Shown one piece after another: positions 21,341 through 31,004 of a stretch of 64,000 nt of DNA. The position numbers and the translations under genes were made by a program. Location of the stretch: contig NZ_JAKCWP010000002.1 in NCBI RefSeq assembly GCF_028767125.1, positions 124,001-188,000 on the forward strand, given 5' to 3'. Each line of letters opens with the position of its first letter. The first letter of the stretch is position 1. This DNA is from Chelativorans sp. YIM 93263 (GTDB lineage: Bacteria > Pseudomonadota > Alphaproteobacteria > Rhizobiales > Rhizobiaceae). Under the pieces are notes generated by a model. It made no database searches. It saw only the letters and a program-made list of their open reading frames with translations, and was not told where the DNA came from.

Positions 21341-21511
21341 CAGGCACCCTTCGAGTTTACTCCGCGTTAGGCGAGCCGCGAGTTCCAGACAAGGGCTAAG
21401 CCGCAAAAAACTTGATGCGGGATGAACGGAACGGTTGCCATTAGTGCCCTCATAATTATATACGTCGCGCTCCCGAACGTGATGCCACATCTGCTGGTTG
21501 GAGAGGACGCC

Positions 21512-21991
21512 ATGGAACAAGACGCCCTTTTCCAATTGGGGATGGATTCAGCGCGACTGAACACCGCCCAAACGGAAGAAAAGAACGGAACGCAAGCCAC
21601 GGCACCGGTTTGTGACGACAAGGACCACTTCATCGAGAAGGATGGGGTCCTTTGCGCAGGCGCTCATTTGATCGTCGACCTGTTCGAGGCCGAGCGCCTG
21701 GATGATATAGCATATATAGAGAGCACGCTGCGTGATTGCGTTCAGGCGGCGGGCGCAACACTACTGCACATTCACTTGCACCCCTTCGAACCGAATGGTG
21801 GCGTAAGCGGCGTGGCGGTGTTGGCCGAGAGCCATATTTCCATACATTCTTGGCCAGAGCGCAACTATGCCGCGCTGGACATTTTCATGTGTGGCGATGC
21901 CCAGCCGGAGCGCTGCGTCCAGGTGCTTGAATCCGCGTTCCGCCCAGGCCGGATGGAAGTGCAGGAGCTTCTGCGAGGAAGAAGCGGGTGA
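21512..21991 (+). CDS. speD: S-adenosylmethionine decarboxylase proenzyme (class 1B), N-terminally extended
   Basis: SpeD makes decarboxylated SAM, the aminopropyl donor for spermidine. The 159-residue proenzyme should self-cleave between Glu106 and Ser107 in LAESHISIHSWPE to give the pyruvoyl group; catalytic His112 and Cys127 (IFMCGD) are present. Compact class 1B enzymes are about 125-135 residues; here roughly 40 residues precede the CAGAHLIVDLFEA core. Start ATG 21512 has GGAGAGG upstream. The stop overlaps the speE start, so the pair is coupled. Confidence 0.93.
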   Translation: MEQDALFQLGMDSARLNTAQTEEKNGTQATAPVCDDKDHFIEKDGVLCAGAHLIVDLFEAERLDDIAYIESTLRDCVQAAGATLLHIHLHPFEPNGGVSGVAVLAESHISIHSWPERNYAALDIFMCGDAQPERCVQVLESAFRPGRMEVQELLRGRSG

Positions 21992-22863
21992 GTGAGCGGA
22001 AGATATTTTCCGAGACGCTGCACGACGGGGTGGCCATTTCTTTCCAAGCGGATGAAATTCTCCACGAAGAAAAGACGGGCCACCACCGACTTGACCTGAT
22101 TCGCAACAGTATTTTCGGCAAAGTATTGCTGCTGGATGGAGCTGTGCAGGTCACGAGCGCGGACGAGTTCATGTATCACGAGATGCTCGCCCACGTGCCG
22201 CTCATGGCCCATGCGAACCCTGCCGATGTACTGATCATCGGCGGTGGCGATTGCGGCTTGGCTGAGGAGGTGCTGAAGCACAGCCGCGTGAAATCTCTCA
22301 CGCAGGTCGAGATCGACGCTTCAGTACTCGATTTTTCACGCCGGCACTTCAAGGATTTCAACGCACCGGTTTTCGACGATCCGCGATTTCAGGTCGAGAT
22401 CGCTGACGGTGCAGCTTTCGCAGCTCAGAGCGAAAAGCGCTTTGACATCATTCTGGTTGATTCGACCGATCCGGCCGGCCCCGGCGCCGCACTATTCACG
22501 GCCGAATTCTACACTAACCTCCGGCGCATCCTGAAGGATGACGGAATTACTGCCACACAGAATGGCGTGCCCTTCCTGCAAGAGCGTGAGTTCGTTGCCG
22601 CGATCGGCGCTCTCGCCTCAGTGTTTCCCGTCACATCCTGCTATCTCGTCTCCGTTCCGACGTATTTCGGCGGACACATGACGCTCGGCTGGGCAAGCGA
22701 CTCTGAAAAAGCTCTCAATGTTTCCGAGGATACGCTGAGAGAGCGAGCGGCAGGTATCGAGACCCGCTACTACACACCCGCCCATCATCGTGCGGCTTTT
22801 GCGCTGCCGCGCTTTATTGAAGATTTGCTCGCCAAGGCCCGAAAAGGAGCCGAAACCGGATAG
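21988..22863 (+). CDS. speE: Polyamine aminopropyltransferase (spermidine synthase)
   Basis: The 291-residue enzyme transfers the aminopropyl group from decarboxylated SAM to putrescine. It shows the N-terminal beta domain (FGKVLLLDGAVQVTSADEFMYHEML), the SAM loop LIIGGGDCGLAEEVL, acidic QVEIDASVLD, and the catalytic loop LVDSTDPAGPG. The usual GGGDGG is GGGDCG here. It begins at GTG 21988 inside the speD stop (GTGA). With speD it gives a complete dcSAM-dependent spermidine route. Confidence 0.95.
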   Translation: MSERKIFSETLHDGVAISFQADEILHEEKTGHHRLDLIRNSIFGKVLLLDGAVQVTSADEFMYHEMLAHVPLMAHANPADVLIIGGGDCGLAEEVLKHSRVKSLTQVEIDASVLDFSRRHFKDFNAPVFDDPRFQVEIADGAAFAAQSEKRFDIILVDSTDPAGPGAALFTAEFYTNLRRILKDDGITATQNGVPFLQEREFVAAIGALASVFPVTSCYLVSVPTYFGGHMTLGWASDSEKALNVSEDTLRERAAGIETRYYTPAHHRAAFALPRFIEDLLAKARKGAETG

Positions 22864-22904
22864 AGAACTACCGGCTTCTTTAGTTAGTTCCGGACAGCTG
22901 AGCG

Positions 22905-23552
22905 CTAACCCTCGCTTGCCGCCATCATCTTCTGGAAGAAAGGAATTTCAGCCGCCATCGCGGCATCCTTCTCCTGCGCGCGCTTGAAAGCCGGACGGTC
23001 GGTAGCGCGCTCGACATACTCCTTGAAGATTTGCCGTTCCGGCAGCGCCTTGAGTATATTCATCGTGAAGTTGATACCGCCGGCCCATTGCAGGTCGGCG
23101 ATTGTGAAACGATCTCCCGCGATATAGGGCTGGCTCGACAATTTTCGCTCGACATAGGTTAGCATGTCGTCAAAGAGACCGAAGGGATAATCGTTGCTGC
23201 CGTATTCCAACCCGTGCACCCGCGCGCAAACGGCTGGATCGAACACCGCGTCGTGATAGACGAGAGCGCTGAGATAAGCCCCGCGAGCTGGATCACCAAC
23301 GGCAGGAGCAAGCCCTGCGTTTGGGAAGACATCGCCCAAATAGATGGAAATCGCTGCCCGCTCGGTAATAACTACGTCTTCGTGTTCAATGGCCGGCACC
23401 TTCTTGTTTGGCTGGATGGCGCGATAGGCTTCCGGGGCTCCACCCTCCTCGCGGATATCGACTATTTCCAACCCATAATCGACTTCTAATTCCTCCAAAA
23501 GCCAGAGGATTGCGGACGAACGGGACCAAGGCGCATGATAAAATTTAAGCAT
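22905..23552 (-). CDS. Glutathione S-transferase family protein
   Basis: A 215-residue soluble GST. Residues 1-80 are the thioredoxin-like domain: MLKFYHAPWSRSSAILWLLEEL, VPAIEHEDVVITERAAISIYL with the conserved cis-Pro and the Glu-Arg-Ala glutathione contacts. The rest is the helical domain, with YIAGDRFTIADLQWAGG. Start ATG 23552 follows AGGAG. The substrate is unknown. It is convergent with speE. Confidence 0.9.
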   Translation of the reverse strand: MLKFYHAPWSRSSAILWLLEELEVDYGLEIVDIREEGGAPEAYRAIQPNKKVPAIEHEDVVITERAAISIYLGDVFPNAGLAPAVGDPARGAYLSALVYHDAVFDPAVCARVHGLEYGSNDYPFGLFDDMLTYVERKLSSQPYIAGDRFTIADLQWAGGINFTMNILKALPERQIFKEYVERATDRPAFKRAQEKDAAMAAEIPFFQKMMAASEG

Positions 23553-23672
23553 CGTTATCTCCTGCATTTCGATGCTCTTCTTTACCAGACAGCTCCTGAC
23601 AGCTTTCTGTCAGCAGCCATGGCAGGATCTATGTTCCTGGCGCCTGCCGCACGGGCCAAATTGCCATAGACC

Positions 23673-24197
23673 TTATCGCACCTGGTCCAGAAGGCGCTTG
23701 CATTCCAGAAGATCGAAAAGTGTTTCCTGAAGGAGTGCGCGGTTGTCCTGAGAAAGACGTTGGCCTTCTGAAGGAGGGGCTCCTTCTTCCTCGCCCCGCC
23801 CCAGTCCGAAAAAGCGTCGGCTGGGCTTTGCCTTCGGTTTACCGACAAGCATCTCCTCTTCAGAGTCCTTTTCGGTGCTCGATTCGGCCAGCTTCCTTTG
23901 CGTTATCGCTTCGACGGCCGCCATATCTCCGCGTCCGATAGCAACGACGAACTGATTGCCGTTCTCTCGCAAAAGCTTCTGAACACCCTTGATGGTATAA
24001 CCTTGATCATAGAGCATATGACGGATGCCCTTGATGAGTTCGACATCCTGAGGGCGATAGTAGCGCCTTCCGCCACCACGCTTCATGGGCTTTATCTGAG
24101 TGAACCGTGTTTCCCAAAAGCGCAATACATGCTGGGGAAGATCAAGTTCCTCCGCAACCTCACTAATAGTGCGGAATGCATCCGGGCTCTTGTCCAT
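23673..24197 (-). CDS. MerR-family transcriptional regulator downstream of ihfA
   Basis: A 174-residue protein with a MerR winged HTH at residues 10-80: [25 protein letters not shown], then [30 protein letters not shown]. The C-terminal half is charged ([17 protein letters not shown]) and lacks metal-binding cysteines; a final helix ([19 protein letters not shown]) could dimerise. The start [11 protein letters not shown] at 24197 is the rhizobial family start; ATG 24209 sits directly on its purine run. The fabH-ihfA-merR order is conserved, but the targets are unknown. Confidence 0.88.
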   Translation of the reverse strand: MDKSPDAFRTISEVAEELDLPQHVLRFWETRFTQIKPMKRGGGRRYYRPQDVELIKGIRHMLYDQGYTIKGVQKLLRENGNQFVVAIGRGDMAAVEAITQRKLAESSTEKDSEEEMLVGKPKAKPSRRFFGLGRGEEEGAPPSEGQRLSQDNRALLQETLFDLLECKRLLDQVR

Positions 24198-24306
24198 TCC
24201 GGCTTTCATCTCCCTCGACGAGAATCACGGCAACCATTGAACAACCAAGCGCATCTGATGACAAGCGCCAGCGGCCCAACCGATCAAAGGGGAAATGAAA
24301 GACGCC

Positions 24307-24630
24307 TCAGGCGTCCTTGCCGAATTTTCGGGCCTTGTGCGCCCGCAAAATGCGCTCCTTGAGCACATTGGATGCCTTAAATGTCATAACCCGGCGCGGA
24401 GAAATCGGCACTTCCTCGCCGGTTTTGGGGTTCCGCCCAACGCGTTCGTTCTTCTCGCGGATCTGAAACGTCGCAAAAGAGGAAAGCTTCACCGTCTCCC
24501 CGCGAACAACCGCATCACAAACTTCCTGAAGAACCATCTCGACGATCTGGGCCGACTCGGTTCGAGAAAGACCCACTTTACGGTAGACTGCTTCGGCGAG
24601 GTCGGCGCGTGTGACCGTCTTTCCCCCCAT
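24307..24630 (-). CDS. ihfA: Integration host factor subunit alpha
   Basis: IHF bends DNA at specific sites as an alpha/beta heterodimer. The 107-residue product has the HU/IHF fold: [19 protein letters not shown], then [30 protein letters not shown] with the arm Pro residue, and [14 protein letters not shown]. The length and the VGLSRTESA start are those of the alpha subunit, not HU. It lies between fabH and merR. Confidence 0.95.
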   Translation of the reverse strand: MGGKTVTRADLAEAVYRKVGLSRTESAQIVEMVLQEVCDAVVRGETVKLSSFATFQIREKNERVGRNPKTGEEVPISPRRVMTFKASNVLKERILRAHKARKFGKDA

Positions 24631-24739
24631 GTCGGCTACCCAATTGCTCGAAACTAATGAAAATACAAATGACGGACGGACGTTAAGAAATTGCCCCGCT
24701 TAGGTCAAGAGCCTGTACCACCAGTATTTTTTCCGGGTG

Positions 24740-25711
24740 TCACCAACGCAGAAGCGTCGCCCCCCAGGTGAAGCCGCCGCCCATCGCTTCGAGCAGGACG
24801 AGGTCTCCACGTTTGATCCTGTCCTGCGAAACGGCGTGGGCCAGCGCGAGCGGAACAGAAGCGGCAGAGGTATTTCCATGCAAGTCCACCGTCACAACCA
24901 CTTTCTCCTCCGCGATGCCGAGCTTCTTGGCCGAAGCATCGATGATCCGCTTGTTGGCCTGGTGCGGTACAAACCAGTCGAGCTCTTCGGCGGCGACCCC
25001 CGTCTGGTTCAGGACATCCTCCACCACATCCGTAATCATGCCCACCGCATGCTTGAAGACTTCTCGGCCCTGCATTCTGAGCTGCCCCACCGTCCCCGTC
25101 GTTGACGGGCCGCCGTCTACATAGAGCTTTTCCTTCTGGCTGCCGTCAGAACGCAGGGAAGATGCCAGTATACCCCGATCGGCAATGGTTCCCTCCCCTT
25201 CGATCGCCTCCAGAACCACAGCACCGGCGCCATCGCCAAAAAGCACGCATGTAGTGCGGTCGCTCCAGTCCAGAATACGGGAGAACGTCTCCGAACCGAT
25301 GACGAGAACGCGCTTGGCCAACCCGCCACGAATATGCAGGTCTGCCGTCGTCAGCCCATAAACAAAGCCACTGCACACGGCCTGGATGTCGAATGCGAAC
25401 CCGTGATGCATTCCCAAGCGATACTGAACTTCAACCGCCGTTGCCGGAAATGTGTTGTTCGGCGTTGCGGTAGCAAGAATAATCAGATCGATATCGTCCG
25501 GTGTAAGGTTTGCATCTTCCAGCGCCCGTCGGGCCGCCTTCTCGCCCAGCGAGGCAGTCGTCTCATCCTCCGAAGCGATATGGCGCTGACGAATACCGGT
25601 CCTTTGGACAATCCATGCATCGGACGTATCGATAAACGATTCGAAATCTTTGTTCGTCATGATTTTGCGTGGCAACGCGGTGCCGACGCCACACACGGCG
25701 GACCTGATCAT
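24740..25711 (-). CDS. fabH: Beta-ketoacyl-ACP synthase III
   Basis: FabH condenses acetyl-CoA with malonyl-ACP to start fatty acid synthesis. The 323-residue protein has the catalytic Cys in [13 protein letters not shown], His in [12 protein letters not shown] and Asn in [13 protein letters not shown], plus the GGGFTWGA C-terminal signature. It lies nine bases downstream of plsX, so fatty acid and phospholipid initiation are co-expressed. Confidence 0.97.
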   Translation of the reverse strand: MIRSAVCGVGTALPRKIMTNKDFESFIDTSDAWIVQRTGIRQRHIASEDETTASLGEKAARRALEDANLTPDDIDLIILATATPNNTFPATAVEVQYRLGMHHGFAFDIQAVCSGFVYGLTTADLHIRGGLAKRVLVIGSETFSRILDWSDRTTCVLFGDGAGAVVLEAIEGEGTIADRGILASSLRSDGSQKEKLYVDGGPSTTGTVGQLRMQGREVFKHAVGMITDVVEDVLNQTGVAAEELDWFVPHQANKRIIDASAKKLGIAEEKVVVTVDLHGNTSAASVPLALAHAVSQDRIKRGDLVLLEAMGGGFTWGATLLRW

Positions 25712-25720
25712 CTTTTCTTC

Positions 25721-26776
25721 CTATGCGCTAGATACCGCCCGTCCGGCGACCATGGCCGGATTGCGGGAATGATAAAGGTCGAGCGTGGAGCGTGTGCGGT
25801 CAAAGACACCGCTTCTGACCATTTCGTAGCCGAGTTCGACGGCCGCGGCAAAGCCTTCCTCGTCCGCACCGCCGTGACTTTTGACGACGATGCCTTTCAG
25901 ACCAAGGAACACACCTCCATTGATCTTGCGTACATCCATCTTCTCACGCAGACGTTCAAATGCCTCTTGCGCCAGGAAATAACCGATCCGCGCCAAAAGC
26001 GTGCGGCTCATCGCCTGGCGCAGGTATTCAGCGATCTGACGGGCTGTGCCTTCGGCCGACTTGAGCGCGATATTTCCTGCGAACCCTTCGGTCACCACGA
26101 CATCGACGCTGCCCTTGCCGATATCGTCACCCTCGACAAAGCCGTGATACTGCATCGTATTCAGATTTGCTTCACGCAGCATCCGACCGGCTTCCTTCAC
26201 TTCCTCCTGCCCCTTGATTTCCTCCACGCCCACATTGAGCAGCCCGACAGTTGGCCGCTCGATATCAAAGAGCGCGTTAGCCATGGCCGCGCCGAGGATT
26301 GCGAAATCGACAAGCTGCTGCGCATCTGCCCCGATCGTGGCGCCCACGTCGAGAACGATACTCTCGCCCCGGATCGTCGGCCAAATCGCTGCGATCGCCG
26401 GGCGTTCGATATCGGCCATCGTGCGCAGGCAAAACTTGGACATCGCCATAAGCGCACCGGTATTGCCGGCCGAGATACAGGCGTCGGCGTCTCCGGTCTT
26501 GACCGCTTCAATGGCCCGCCACATGGAAGACTTCCACCGCCCTTGGCGCAGCGCCTGGCTGGGCTTGTCGTCCATGCGGACGACCACGTCGCAGTGAATG
26601 AATTCGCTGATCTTCCGAAGGTTTGGAAGCCCGTCGAGAACGGGCCGGACAACCTTCTCGTCTCCGTAAATCACAAAATGGACATCCGGCCTGCGCTCGG
26701 CAACCCGGATAAGGCTGGGAAGGGTGACCTCGGGACCGTGGTCTCCGCCCATTGCGTCAATCGAAATACGTATCAC
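25721..26776 (-). CDS. plsX: Phosphate acyltransferase PlsX
   Basis: PlsX converts acyl-ACP to acyl-phosphate for PlsY in phospholipid synthesis. The 351-residue product begins [17 protein letters not shown] and has [49 protein letters not shown] and [19 protein letters not shown], all typical. A spacer of about 115 bp separates it from the upstream DUF177 gene. Confidence 0.97.
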   Translation of the reverse strand: MIRISIDAMGGDHGPEVTLPSLIRVAERRPDVHFVIYGDEKVVRPVLDGLPNLRKISEFIHCDVVVRMDDKPSQALRQGRWKSSMWRAIEAVKTGDADACISAGNTGALMAMSKFCLRTMADIERPAIAAIWPTIRGESIVLDVGATIGADAQQLVDFAILGAAMANALFDIERPTVGLLNVGVEEIKGQEEVKEAGRMLREANLNTMQYHGFVEGDDIGKGSVDVVVTEGFAGNIALKSAEGTARQIAEYLRQAMSRTLLARIGYFLAQEAFERLREKMDVRKINGGVFLGLKGIVVKSHGGADEEGFAAAVELGYEMVRSGVFDRTRSTLDLYHSRNPAMVAGRAVSSA

Positions 26777-26839
26777 GCGTAATATGCCTCAATAATCATT
26801 CGATGGCAGATATAGCGGGCCCCAGAGGAAGTGCGGCGA

Positions 26840-26859
26840 AAATAGCGTTTTTAAACGCT
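26840..26859 (-). terminator. Possible terminator after the DUF177 gene
   Basis: AGCGTTT pairs with AAACGCT around a two-base centre; on the minus strand the stem is followed by ATTTTCG. It lies about 32 bases past the DUF177 stop. The tight loop and modest T tract make it a moderate candidate. Confidence 0.45.
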
Positions 26860-26890
26860 GGCACAACCACGTTTTCATGACGGTCCAATG

Positions 26891-27448
26891 TCATCCGCCG
26901 CTTCTGCGCAGCTTTTTCAGCTTTTCGTACAGGGGGCCCGCTTCAACCTCCTCCGTCTTTTCCTCGGTCGTGACTTGGAGAGGTGCGCCTCCTTTCCTTG
27001 GGTATGGATCGATTGCCAAAGCAAAGAATTCTTCCGCCACCGCACCCAGGTCCAAAGTATCGCCCTCGAAGGGCTCCGGAGGATCTTCGCCTTCCGCCTC
27101 CAGAACAATCTCCCCCTCATCCCGGCCCATACGCGCCAACCGAGACCCATCTGGAACGAATAGCGCCGTTACAGGCTCGTTAATATGCGCCGCCAACGGC
27201 TCCAGCGTGACCACGCAGGCTTGCGTAATGTCCGCCTCGACATCACCGGTCACGCGTACTCCGTCCTTTTTCCAGGGGCGGACCGTAAGCTCCGCATGAA
27301 AACGCTCTACCGAAAGGACATCGTGAAGTCGACTCATCTCCGCACGCTGACTAGGTGCTGCATCGATCGTGATGGTCGTACCGCTGGCGGGCAGGTTTCC
27401 AACCTTCATCTCGAAGGAGACCGGGCTCTTGTCGATATCATGGGCCAT
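26891..27448 (-). CDS. DUF177 / YceD-family protein
   Basis: A 185-residue acidic protein. YceD-like proteins are linked to 23S rRNA accumulation and lie near rpmF-plsX-fabH in many bacteria. Seen here are VERFHAELTVRPWKKDGVRVTGDVEA, QACVVTLEPL, and the acidic C-terminal VLEAEGEDPPEPFEGDTLDLGAVAEEFFALAIDPYPRK, the family core. Start ATG 27448 overlaps the preceding gene by 11 bases. rpmF is not adjacent here. Confidence 0.9.
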   Translation of the reverse strand: MAHDIDKSPVSFEMKVGNLPASGTTITIDAAPSQRAEMSRLHDVLSVERFHAELTVRPWKKDGVRVTGDVEADITQACVVTLEPLAAHINEPVTALFVPDGSRLARMGRDEGEIVLEAEGEDPPEPFEGDTLDLGAVAEEFFALAIDPYPRKGGAPLQVTTEEKTEEVEAGPLYEKLKKLRRSGG

Positions 27449-27998
27449 GACGGTCGTGTTCCTGTGGGAGTGGTGCAAAATATAGATTTCCAGCGAGCAA
27501 TGCGTCCTCACCAACCTTCGCGAGTTCGGCATTCGCCTTCAGCAGATATTCGGCCAGTTCGCTTGCTTCATCCCATACCGCGCGGTCCGGGACGATGTTC
27601 CGCTGCACGGCCGCTGACAGCGCCACACGGTCCCCCGCCTCCACCGCTTCACCATAAGACGCGAGACGGCCATAAAACATGCGCGCAAGCTTTTTCATGC
27701 GTTTGGGCACGCCGAGATCGCCAACGCCGAGTTCCCTTAACGAATGGTCCACCTCCCGGAAAAACGTATCCGTCACCTCTTGAGCAATATCGCGCAAGGC
27801 CCCCTCTTCCCCGCGTAGACGGTGCAGAAAAAGGAACAAATGCAGCGATAGTACCTCGAAACGACCGAGCGGAGTGTCGGGCACTTTCCATTCACTGTAA
27901 AAGTGTGCCCGCCTCGCAGCCGCCACGATTTGCTCGTAAAGGGCGTCCACCGTCTCAAGCCGGGCGCGCCGGCGCGAGCCGGAAAGCCACTGAAACAC
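27438..27998 (-). CDS. Ubiquinol-cytochrome c chaperone family protein (CBP3-like)
   Basis: A 186-residue homologue of mitochondrial Cbp3/UQCC1, which helps cytochrome b synthesis and bc1 assembly. Signatures are DALYEQIVAAARRAHFYSEW, PDTPLGRFEVLSLHLFLFLHRL, and DLGVPKRMKKLARMFYGRLASYGEA. The start MFQWLSG suggests a short membrane-proximal N terminus. It is divergent from bamE, and its 3' end overlaps the DUF177 start by 11 bases, as in other rhizobia. Confidence 0.92.
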   Translation of the reverse strand: MFQWLSGSRRRARLETVDALYEQIVAAARRAHFYSEWKVPDTPLGRFEVLSLHLFLFLHRLRGEEGALRDIAQEVTDTFFREVDHSLRELGVGDLGVPKRMKKLARMFYGRLASYGEAVEAGDRVALSAAVQRNIVPDRAVWDEASELAEYLLKANAELAKVGEDALLAGNLYFAPLPQEHDRHGP

Positions 27999-28146
27999 GG
28001 AGACTATCTCCTTTTCGTTCGATTTGAATATATAGGCGTTCCAGCCTGAAATATCAGCATCGGTTGCATCGATGCGGAAGCTGGTTTACCGGTTTCATCT
28101 AAAGGCGCAAGCTTTCGGTTTGCGGACGCGTTCTGGGGAGATATCG

Positions 28147-28653
28147 TTGCAGCTAAGGAAAAACAACAAGGTCCATGCCCGTCAGCTTGGGCTCGCGCTT
28201 GCTTTCGGCAGTGCAGCGCTGATTTTATCGGGGTGCAACTCCGCCAGTCTGAATCCAAGCCAGACGCTCACCCAAGGTTATGTAATCGACGAGGAAGCGC
28301 TACAACTGGTCCCGGAAGGCTCGAGCCGGGAGCAGGTTCTACTCGCCCTGGGAACGCCGTCGACCACCGCGACTTTCGACAACGAGGTGTTCTATTACAT
28401 TTCGCAGAAGCGCGTCCGGCCAGTTGCCTTCATGAAGCCCCGCCTGGTGGATCAGCAGATTCTGGCGGTCTACTTCGGCGACGATGGGCGCGTGAACCAG
28501 ATCGCGCGATACGGCATGAGGGACGGCAAGCTTTTCGACTTCATTTCGCGCACCACGCCGACTGGTGGCAAGGATCAGAACTTCCTGTCGCAAATGATCG
28601 CCGGCGTCGCGCAGGGCGCGCCGCCTTCCAACCCGCTCGGGGCGGGAATGTAG
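28147..28653 (+). CDS. bamE: Outer membrane protein assembly factor BamE (SmpA/OmlA lipoprotein)
   Basis: A 168-residue lipoprotein of the BAM complex. A basic start (QLRKNNKVHARQ) and hydrophobic core lead to the lipobox LSGC. The BamE fold follows: GYVIDEEALQLVPEGSSREQVLLALGTPSTT, then VFYYISQKRVRPVAF and VYFGDDGRVNQIARYGM. I favour TTG 28147, which has GGGGAG seven bases upstream; ATG 28072 is in frame but adds 25 residues before the signal peptide and lacks a clear site. A strong terminator follows. Confidence 0.9.
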   Translation: MQLRKNNKVHARQLGLALAFGSAALILSGCNSASLNPSQTLTQGYVIDEEALQLVPEGSSREQVLLALGTPSTTATFDNEVFYYISQKRVRPVAFMKPRLVDQQILAVYFGDDGRVNQIARYGMRDGKLFDFISRTTPTGGKDQNFLSQMIAGVAQGAPPSNPLGAGM

Positions 28654-28685
28654 TCTAGGTCCTTTCCCGACCAGAAAAGAGAAAA

Positions 28686-28713
28686 CCCCGCGAGAACGCT
28701 CGCGGGGCTTTTT
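28686..28713 (+). terminator. Bidirectional terminator between bamE and hppA
   Basis: A perfect 9-bp stem (CCCCGCGAG with CTCGCGGGG, AACG loop) is followed by CTTTTT on the plus strand and by TTTTC on the minus strand. It lies 33 bases past the bamE stop and 19 past the hppA stop, so it can serve both convergent genes. Confidence 0.9.
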
Positions 28714-28731
28714 AAGTGCGACGGCCGCTGC

Positions 28732-30864
28732 TTAATGGGCCAGAACAGCCAACAACAGCAGCGCCATGATATTGGTAATCTTAATCATGGGGTTAACCGC
28801 CGGACCGGCCGTATCCTTGTACGGGTCACCCACCGTATCGCCCGTTACTGAGGCTTTATGCGCCTCTGAGCCCTTTTCGTGCTTCACTCCGTCCTTATCA
28901 ATGAAGCCATCCTCGAAGGATTTCTTGGCGTTATCCCAAGCACCGCCGCCAGCCGTCATCGAAATGGCGACGAACAGCCCCGTTACGATCACCCCCAGAA
29001 GCATCGCCCCGACAGACGCGAAGGCATCCTGCTTTCCTGCGATCAGATAGACGACGCCAAAGACGAACAGCGGCGACAATACGGGCAGAAGCGATGGCAC
29101 GATCATTTCCTTGATCGCCGCTTTTGTGAGCAGATCGACTGCCCGGCTGTAGTCGGGCTTGTCTCTACCCTCCATGATTCCGGGATTCTCACGAAACTGT
29201 CGCCGCACTTCCTCGACGATCGCACTTCCGGCGCGCCCCACAGCGGTCATCGACAAGCCACCGAACAGGAACGGCAGAAGCCCACCGAACAGAAGTCCAA
29301 CCACGACATACGGGTTCGTAAGCGAGAAATCGACACTCACTCCCTCAAAGAATGATCCGGCTTCAGCATTCTGAGCGAAGAATTTCAGATCCTCGGTATA
29401 TGCCGCGAATAGAACCAGGGCACCGAGCCCCGCAGAACCAATGGCATAGCCTTTCGTCACCGCCTTGGTCGTATTGCCCACGGCGTCGAGCGCATCCGTC
29501 GTCCTGCGGACTTCGGCGGGCAAATCGGCCATTTCGGCAATACCACCGGCATTGTCGGTTACCGGGCCGAATGCGTCCAGTGCTACGACCATCCCGGCGA
29601 GCGCCAGCATCGTCGTGACCGCAATTGCAATGCCGAAGAGCCCGGCCAAGAGGTAACTGACGATAATGCCCGCGATGATCACGATGGCAGGCAATGCTGT
29701 TGCTTCGAGCGAAATTGCCAGTCCCTGGATAACGTTGGTGCCGTGACCCGTCACGGAGGCCTGGCTGATGGACCGCACCGGGCGGAAGCCGGTGCCAGTA
29801 TAATACTCGGTAATCGAGATAATGAGACCGGTTACGGCAAGTCCCACAAGCCCGCAGAAGAACAGTTGCCATCCAACAAATGAACTGCCGTCATTGGCTG
29901 AGAACTCCGTCGTGCCGCCCAGCCAAAACCAGATAATCGCGCCAAGACCGACCACTGACAGCAATGCCGTGGCCCAGAAGCCCTTATAAAGGGCTCCCAT
30001 GATCGAACTGTTGGCACCCAGCTTCACGAAAAAAGTGCCGAGGATCGACGTCACTACGCAAGCCGCGCCGATCAACAGCGGAAGGAGCATCAATGTAAAG
30101 GCTGTCCCTTCGGTGAAAAAGATGGAAGCCAGAACCATCGTTGCCACAACGGTCACGACGTATGTCTCGAATAGGTCTGCCGCCATGCCGGCGCAGTCAC
30201 CCACATTATCGCCGACGTTATCGGCGATTGTCGCTGGATTGCGCGGATCGTCCTCAGGTATGCCGGCCTCCACCTTCCCGACAAGGTCCCCACCGACATC
30301 TGCGCCTTTGGTGAAGATGCCACCGCCCAGGCGAGCAAAGATGGAGATGAGCGAGGCCCCGAAACCGAGCGCCACAAGTGCGTCCACCACCGTACGGCTG
30401 GTGGGCTCGTATCCCAAGGGCCCTATGAGGACGGTGAAATAGACGGAGACTCCGAGCAATGCCAAGCCCGCCACCAGGAGACCGGTGATCGCGCCCGACT
30501 TGAAGGCGATATCAAGTCCCGCCGCAAGGCTGTTGGAGGCCGCCTGCGCCGTGCGTACATTTGCACGGACGGAGACGTGCATACCGATGAAGCCTGCCGC
30601 ACCGGACAAAACGGCCCCTATAAGAAATCCGATTGCGGCGATGGAATTCAAAAGCCACCACGCGATGAGAAAGACGATGACGCCAACAACGGCGACCGTC
30701 GTGTACTGACGTGTGAGATATGCCTGCGCACCCTCCCGAATAGCACCAGCGATTTCCTGCATGCGTGCATTGCCCTGGTCGGCGGCGAGGACCGACCGTG
30801 TCGCCCAAACGGCGTAAAGGACAGAAAGCAGACCGCAGGCGATGACGACATAAAGCATGGTCAT
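28732..30864 (-). CDS. hppA: K+-independent H+-translocating membrane pyrophosphatase
   Basis: The 710-residue inner-membrane pump couples PPi hydrolysis to proton export. About 16 membrane segments are present. Active-site motifs are [39 protein letters not shown] and a C-terminal [15 protein letters not shown]. The segment [17 protein letters not shown] carries Lys at the position that distinguishes K+-independent enzymes; K+-dependent ones have Ala there. Start ATG 30864 ([11 protein letters not shown]) is preceded by GAGGG; the frame runs on upstream without family similarity. Confidence 0.95.
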   Translation of the reverse strand: MTMLYVVIACGLLSVLYAVWATRSVLAADQGNARMQEIAGAIREGAQAYLTRQYTTVAVVGVIVFLIAWWLLNSIAAIGFLIGAVLSGAAGFIGMHVSVRANVRTAQAASNSLAAGLDIAFKSGAITGLLVAGLALLGVSVYFTVLIGPLGYEPTSRTVVDALVALGFGASLISIFARLGGGIFTKGADVGGDLVGKVEAGIPEDDPRNPATIADNVGDNVGDCAGMAADLFETYVVTVVATMVLASIFFTEGTAFTLMLLPLLIGAACVVTSILGTFFVKLGANSSIMGALYKGFWATALLSVVGLGAIIWFWLGGTTEFSANDGSSFVGWQLFFCGLVGLAVTGLIISITEYYTGTGFRPVRSISQASVTGHGTNVIQGLAISLEATALPAIVIIAGIIVSYLLAGLFGIAIAVTTMLALAGMVVALDAFGPVTDNAGGIAEMADLPAEVRRTTDALDAVGNTTKAVTKGYAIGSAGLGALVLFAAYTEDLKFFAQNAEAGSFFEGVSVDFSLTNPYVVVGLLFGGLLPFLFGGLSMTAVGRAGSAIVEEVRRQFRENPGIMEGRDKPDYSRAVDLLTKAAIKEMIVPSLLPVLSPLFVFGVVYLIAGKQDAFASVGAMLLGVIVTGLFVAISMTAGGGAWDNAKKSFEDGFIDKDGVKHEKGSEAHKASVTGDTVGDPYKDTAGPAVNPMIKITNIMALLLLAVLAH

Positions 30865-30948
30865 TGCCAAATTTTCCCTCGATTTTGGCCCATTGGAACC
30901 CCTCCCGGGCCGGAGAATGGCCACGGCAGAAAGCCGCAGCCGAGGTCT

Positions 30949-30967
30949 GCGACTTTGGGAAAGTCGC
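30949..30967. repeat. Hairpin upstream of hppA
   Basis: A perfect 8-bp inverted repeat, GCGACTTT with AAAGTCGC around GGG, 85 bases upstream of the hppA start and 38 bases past the MFS gene stop. There is no T tract on the minus strand, so it is not an intrinsic terminator. It may be a leader hairpin or operator. Confidence 0.45.
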
Positions 30968-31004
30968 TGCCGCCCGTCAAGCTCTTGTTGAAAAGTAGTG
31001 CGGC

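Noticed and set aside
22864-22904. GAACTA/TAGTTC pair between speE and the GST gene as a terminator
   Set aside because: Only six base pairs with a loop of 16 and no T run; too weak to call.
18694-23552. The SDR-tetR-isomerase-speDE-GST block as a genomic island
   Set aside because: No integrase, repeats, tRNA boundary or clear change in base composition was seen; ordinary accessory genes explain it.
23568-23672. Expected tRNA-Pro gene downstream of merR, and a CTGACAG/CTGTCAG hairpin
   Set aside because: Many rhizobia carry a tRNA-Pro after ihfA-merR, but no T-loop or acceptor pairing is visible here. The 7-bp hairpin at 23596-23613 has no T tract on either side.
25334-26782. A 482-codon open frame opposite fabH and plsX
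   Set aside because: The minus-strand genes show catalytic motifs; the antisense product has low-complexity composition without domains.
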